NCBI GenBank assembly: GCA_934402125.1
Contig: CAKRTY010000056.1
Coordinates: 1 to 8,245, forward strand
Direction of reading: 5' to 3'
Length of the DNA: 8,245 nt
Origin: an uncultured Anaerosacchariphilus sp.
GTDB taxonomy: Bacteria; Bacillota; Clostridia; Lachnospirales; Lachnospiraceae
The position numbers were made by a program, and so were the translations under genes. Every line of letters begins with the position of its first letter. Positions within the stretch are counted from its first letter, which is position 1. This document shows, piece by piece, positions 7,222-8,245 of this stretch. The notes below the pieces were generated by a model that saw only the letters and a program-made list of their open reading frames with translations, had not been told where the DNA came from and searched no databases.

Positions 7222-8245
7222 AAAAATACACCCCCAGAATTTTTAATATTGCATGGATATCCACATTGGCAATCAGCCCGTTGCTACGGAAAGCTGGCTG
7301 GCTGAATCCGTGGTGGATTCTGTTATTGACGCTAGGTCTGATTTTTATCTGTGTTAAACCGGGTTTTTATATGGACGCTCTGCACTCCCGGCGGCTTCGG
7401 ACCTGTCAAAACGGTGTAGAGCTTATCGAGTTGTTCCTGACTACCTGCGTGTTGGCCGGTGGATTTTGGCTGGCAACATTTATAGGCTGGACACTGCCGC
7501 AGGTGAGAGCGGAGGCGGACTGGAAATTCTGGCTTGGATCGGCGGCAATTCTGATTCTGGTGGAAGCTGTGGTGTTCTGGAGCGGTATTTTGCGGATTTA
7601 TCTGTCTTCGGCACAGATTGGGATAAAATGGCGTGTCATCGGTATCGTCTGCGGTATGATTCCGGTGGTGCATCTTATCGTCCTTGGCAGGCTGGTGCGG
7701 CTGGCAGCCCAGGAGGTGCAGTTTGAAAATGAGAAACTGGTGTTGGACGAAAAACGGGCGGCGGAGCAGGCCTGCGCGACAAAATATCCGATTTTGATGG
7801 TGCATGGCGTCTTTTTCCGGGACTTCCGCTACCTGAATTACTGGGGACGGATCCCAGGAGAGCTTACGAAGAACGGAGCAGTCATTTACTATGGAAATCA
7901 TCAGTCGGCAGCTTCTGTGGCCGATTCGGGAGCGGAGATTGCGGCCCGGATTCGGGAAGTGCTTCGGGAGACCGGGAGTGAGAAGGTAAATATTATCGCC
8001 CATTCCAAGGGCGGTCTGGACAGCCGTTACGCTATCTCCCGGCTTCAAATGGCTCCTTACGTAGCATCTCTGACTACCATCAACACGCCTCACCGGGGCT
8101 GCGAATTCGCGGATTATCTGCTGAATCTGATACCGGAGAAGCAGAAAAACGCTGTGGCAGCGGCTTACAATGCCACATTGAAAAAGCTGGGTGATGACAA
8201 TCCGGATTTCCTGGAGGCCGTGGGTGATCTGACCGCCAGTGCCTG
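7218..8245 (+). CDS. membrane-anchored alpha/beta-hydrolase, lipase/esterase-like, 3' end outside window
   Basis: 342 complete codons are visible without a stop. The N-terminal 160 residues are hydrophobic, with probable membrane helices at about 31-46, 67-93, 105-122 and 138-157, and perhaps one at 8-24. They are followed by a charged helical linker (169-186) and then a hydrolase domain: YPILMVHGVFFRD (190-202, with the His-Gly oxyanion-hole motif at 196-197), YWGRIPGEL, YYGNHQSAASVADSGAEIAARI, and VNIIAHSKGGLDSRYA (257-272). There Ser263 in AHSKGG is the nucleophile elbow (usual form GxSxG), and TTINTPHRG comes after it. This is the pattern of bacterial triacylglycerol lipases/esterases. 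The catalytic Asp and His should lie mostly beyond the window. Substrate and the side of the membrane are unknown. The start overlaps the previous stop by 4 bases, with AAGGA at 7202-7206. Confidence 0.85.
   Translation, partial: MKKYTPRIFNIAWISTLAISPLLRKAGWLNPWWILLLTLGLIFICVKPGFYMDALHSRRLRTCQNGVELIELFLTTCVLAGGFWLATFIGWTLPQVRAEADWKFWLGSAAILILVEAVVFWSGILRIYLSSAQIGIKWRVIGIVCGMIPVVHLIVLGRLVRLAAQEVQFENEKLVLDEKRAAEQACATKYPILMVHGVFFRDFRYLNYWGRIPGELTKNGAVIYYGNHQSAASVADSGAEIAARIREVLRETGSEKVNIIAHSKGGLDSRYAISRLQMAPYVASLTTINTPHRGCEFADYLLNLIPEKQKNAVAAAYNATLKKLGDDNPDFLEAVGDLTASA

Noticed and set aside
7332..8093. Minus-strand open frame of 253 codons opposite the lipase-like gene
   Set aside because: The plus strand carries HG and AHSKGG hydrolase motifs in one continuous frame. 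The antisense product is rich in His, Gln and Pro without domains.

Overview
The window looks like chromosomal DNA from an anaerobic Firmicute, most likely a Lachnospiraceae-type clostridium. I infer this from strong AGGAGG-type ribosome binding sites, sigma-A-like promoters, moderate GC, a bacterial NSS transporter, an RsmH variant of a kind I remember from clostridia, and a C-terminal gene pair of a type I remember from gut clostridia. No database search was possible. I see no rRNA, tRNA, CRISPR array, transposase or phage gene.

Layout, left to right. (1) 1-1500, minus strand: glycerol kinase (glpK), complete except for its last codons, which run off the left edge. Its leader (about 1501-1600) has a good promoter and mutually exclusive hairpins that could act as a terminator or hide the ribosome binding site. 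(2) 1727-3647, plus strand: a two-gene unit. The first gene is a long, divergent RsmH-like rRNA methyltransferase with a basic N-terminal extension. The second is a three-part fusion: a NifX/NifB-type metal-cluster-binding domain, a Cys/His-rich linker and a SlyD-like FKBP prolyl isomerase. A two-way terminator at about 3654-3681 closes this unit and also the convergent gene that follows. (3) 3731-5065, minus strand: a sodium-coupled neurotransmitter-symporter-family (NSS) transporter, probably for an amino acid. (4) 5066-5193: a short divergent promoter region. (5) 5194-6102, plus strand: a cysteine-rich protein with U32-peptidase-like features. It ends in a T6 run, beyond which 43 codons of coding-like sequence continue in the -1 frame. 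(6) 6256-8245, plus strand: an uncharacterised 321-residue protein that overlaps by 4 bases (ATGA) a membrane-anchored alpha/beta-hydrolase (lipase/esterase-like), which runs off the right edge.

The genes are mostly unrelated housekeeping or accessory functions. Real functional coupling is likely only within the rsmH-like/fusion unit and the translationally overlapped unknown-protein/lipase pair. A link between glycerol kinase and the lipase (glycerol release and use) is tempting, but they are about 5.7 kb apart on opposite strands. The most original items are the metal-chaperone/prolyl-isomerase fusion, the RsmH-like variant, the glpK leader and the possible frameshift at 6095-6100.
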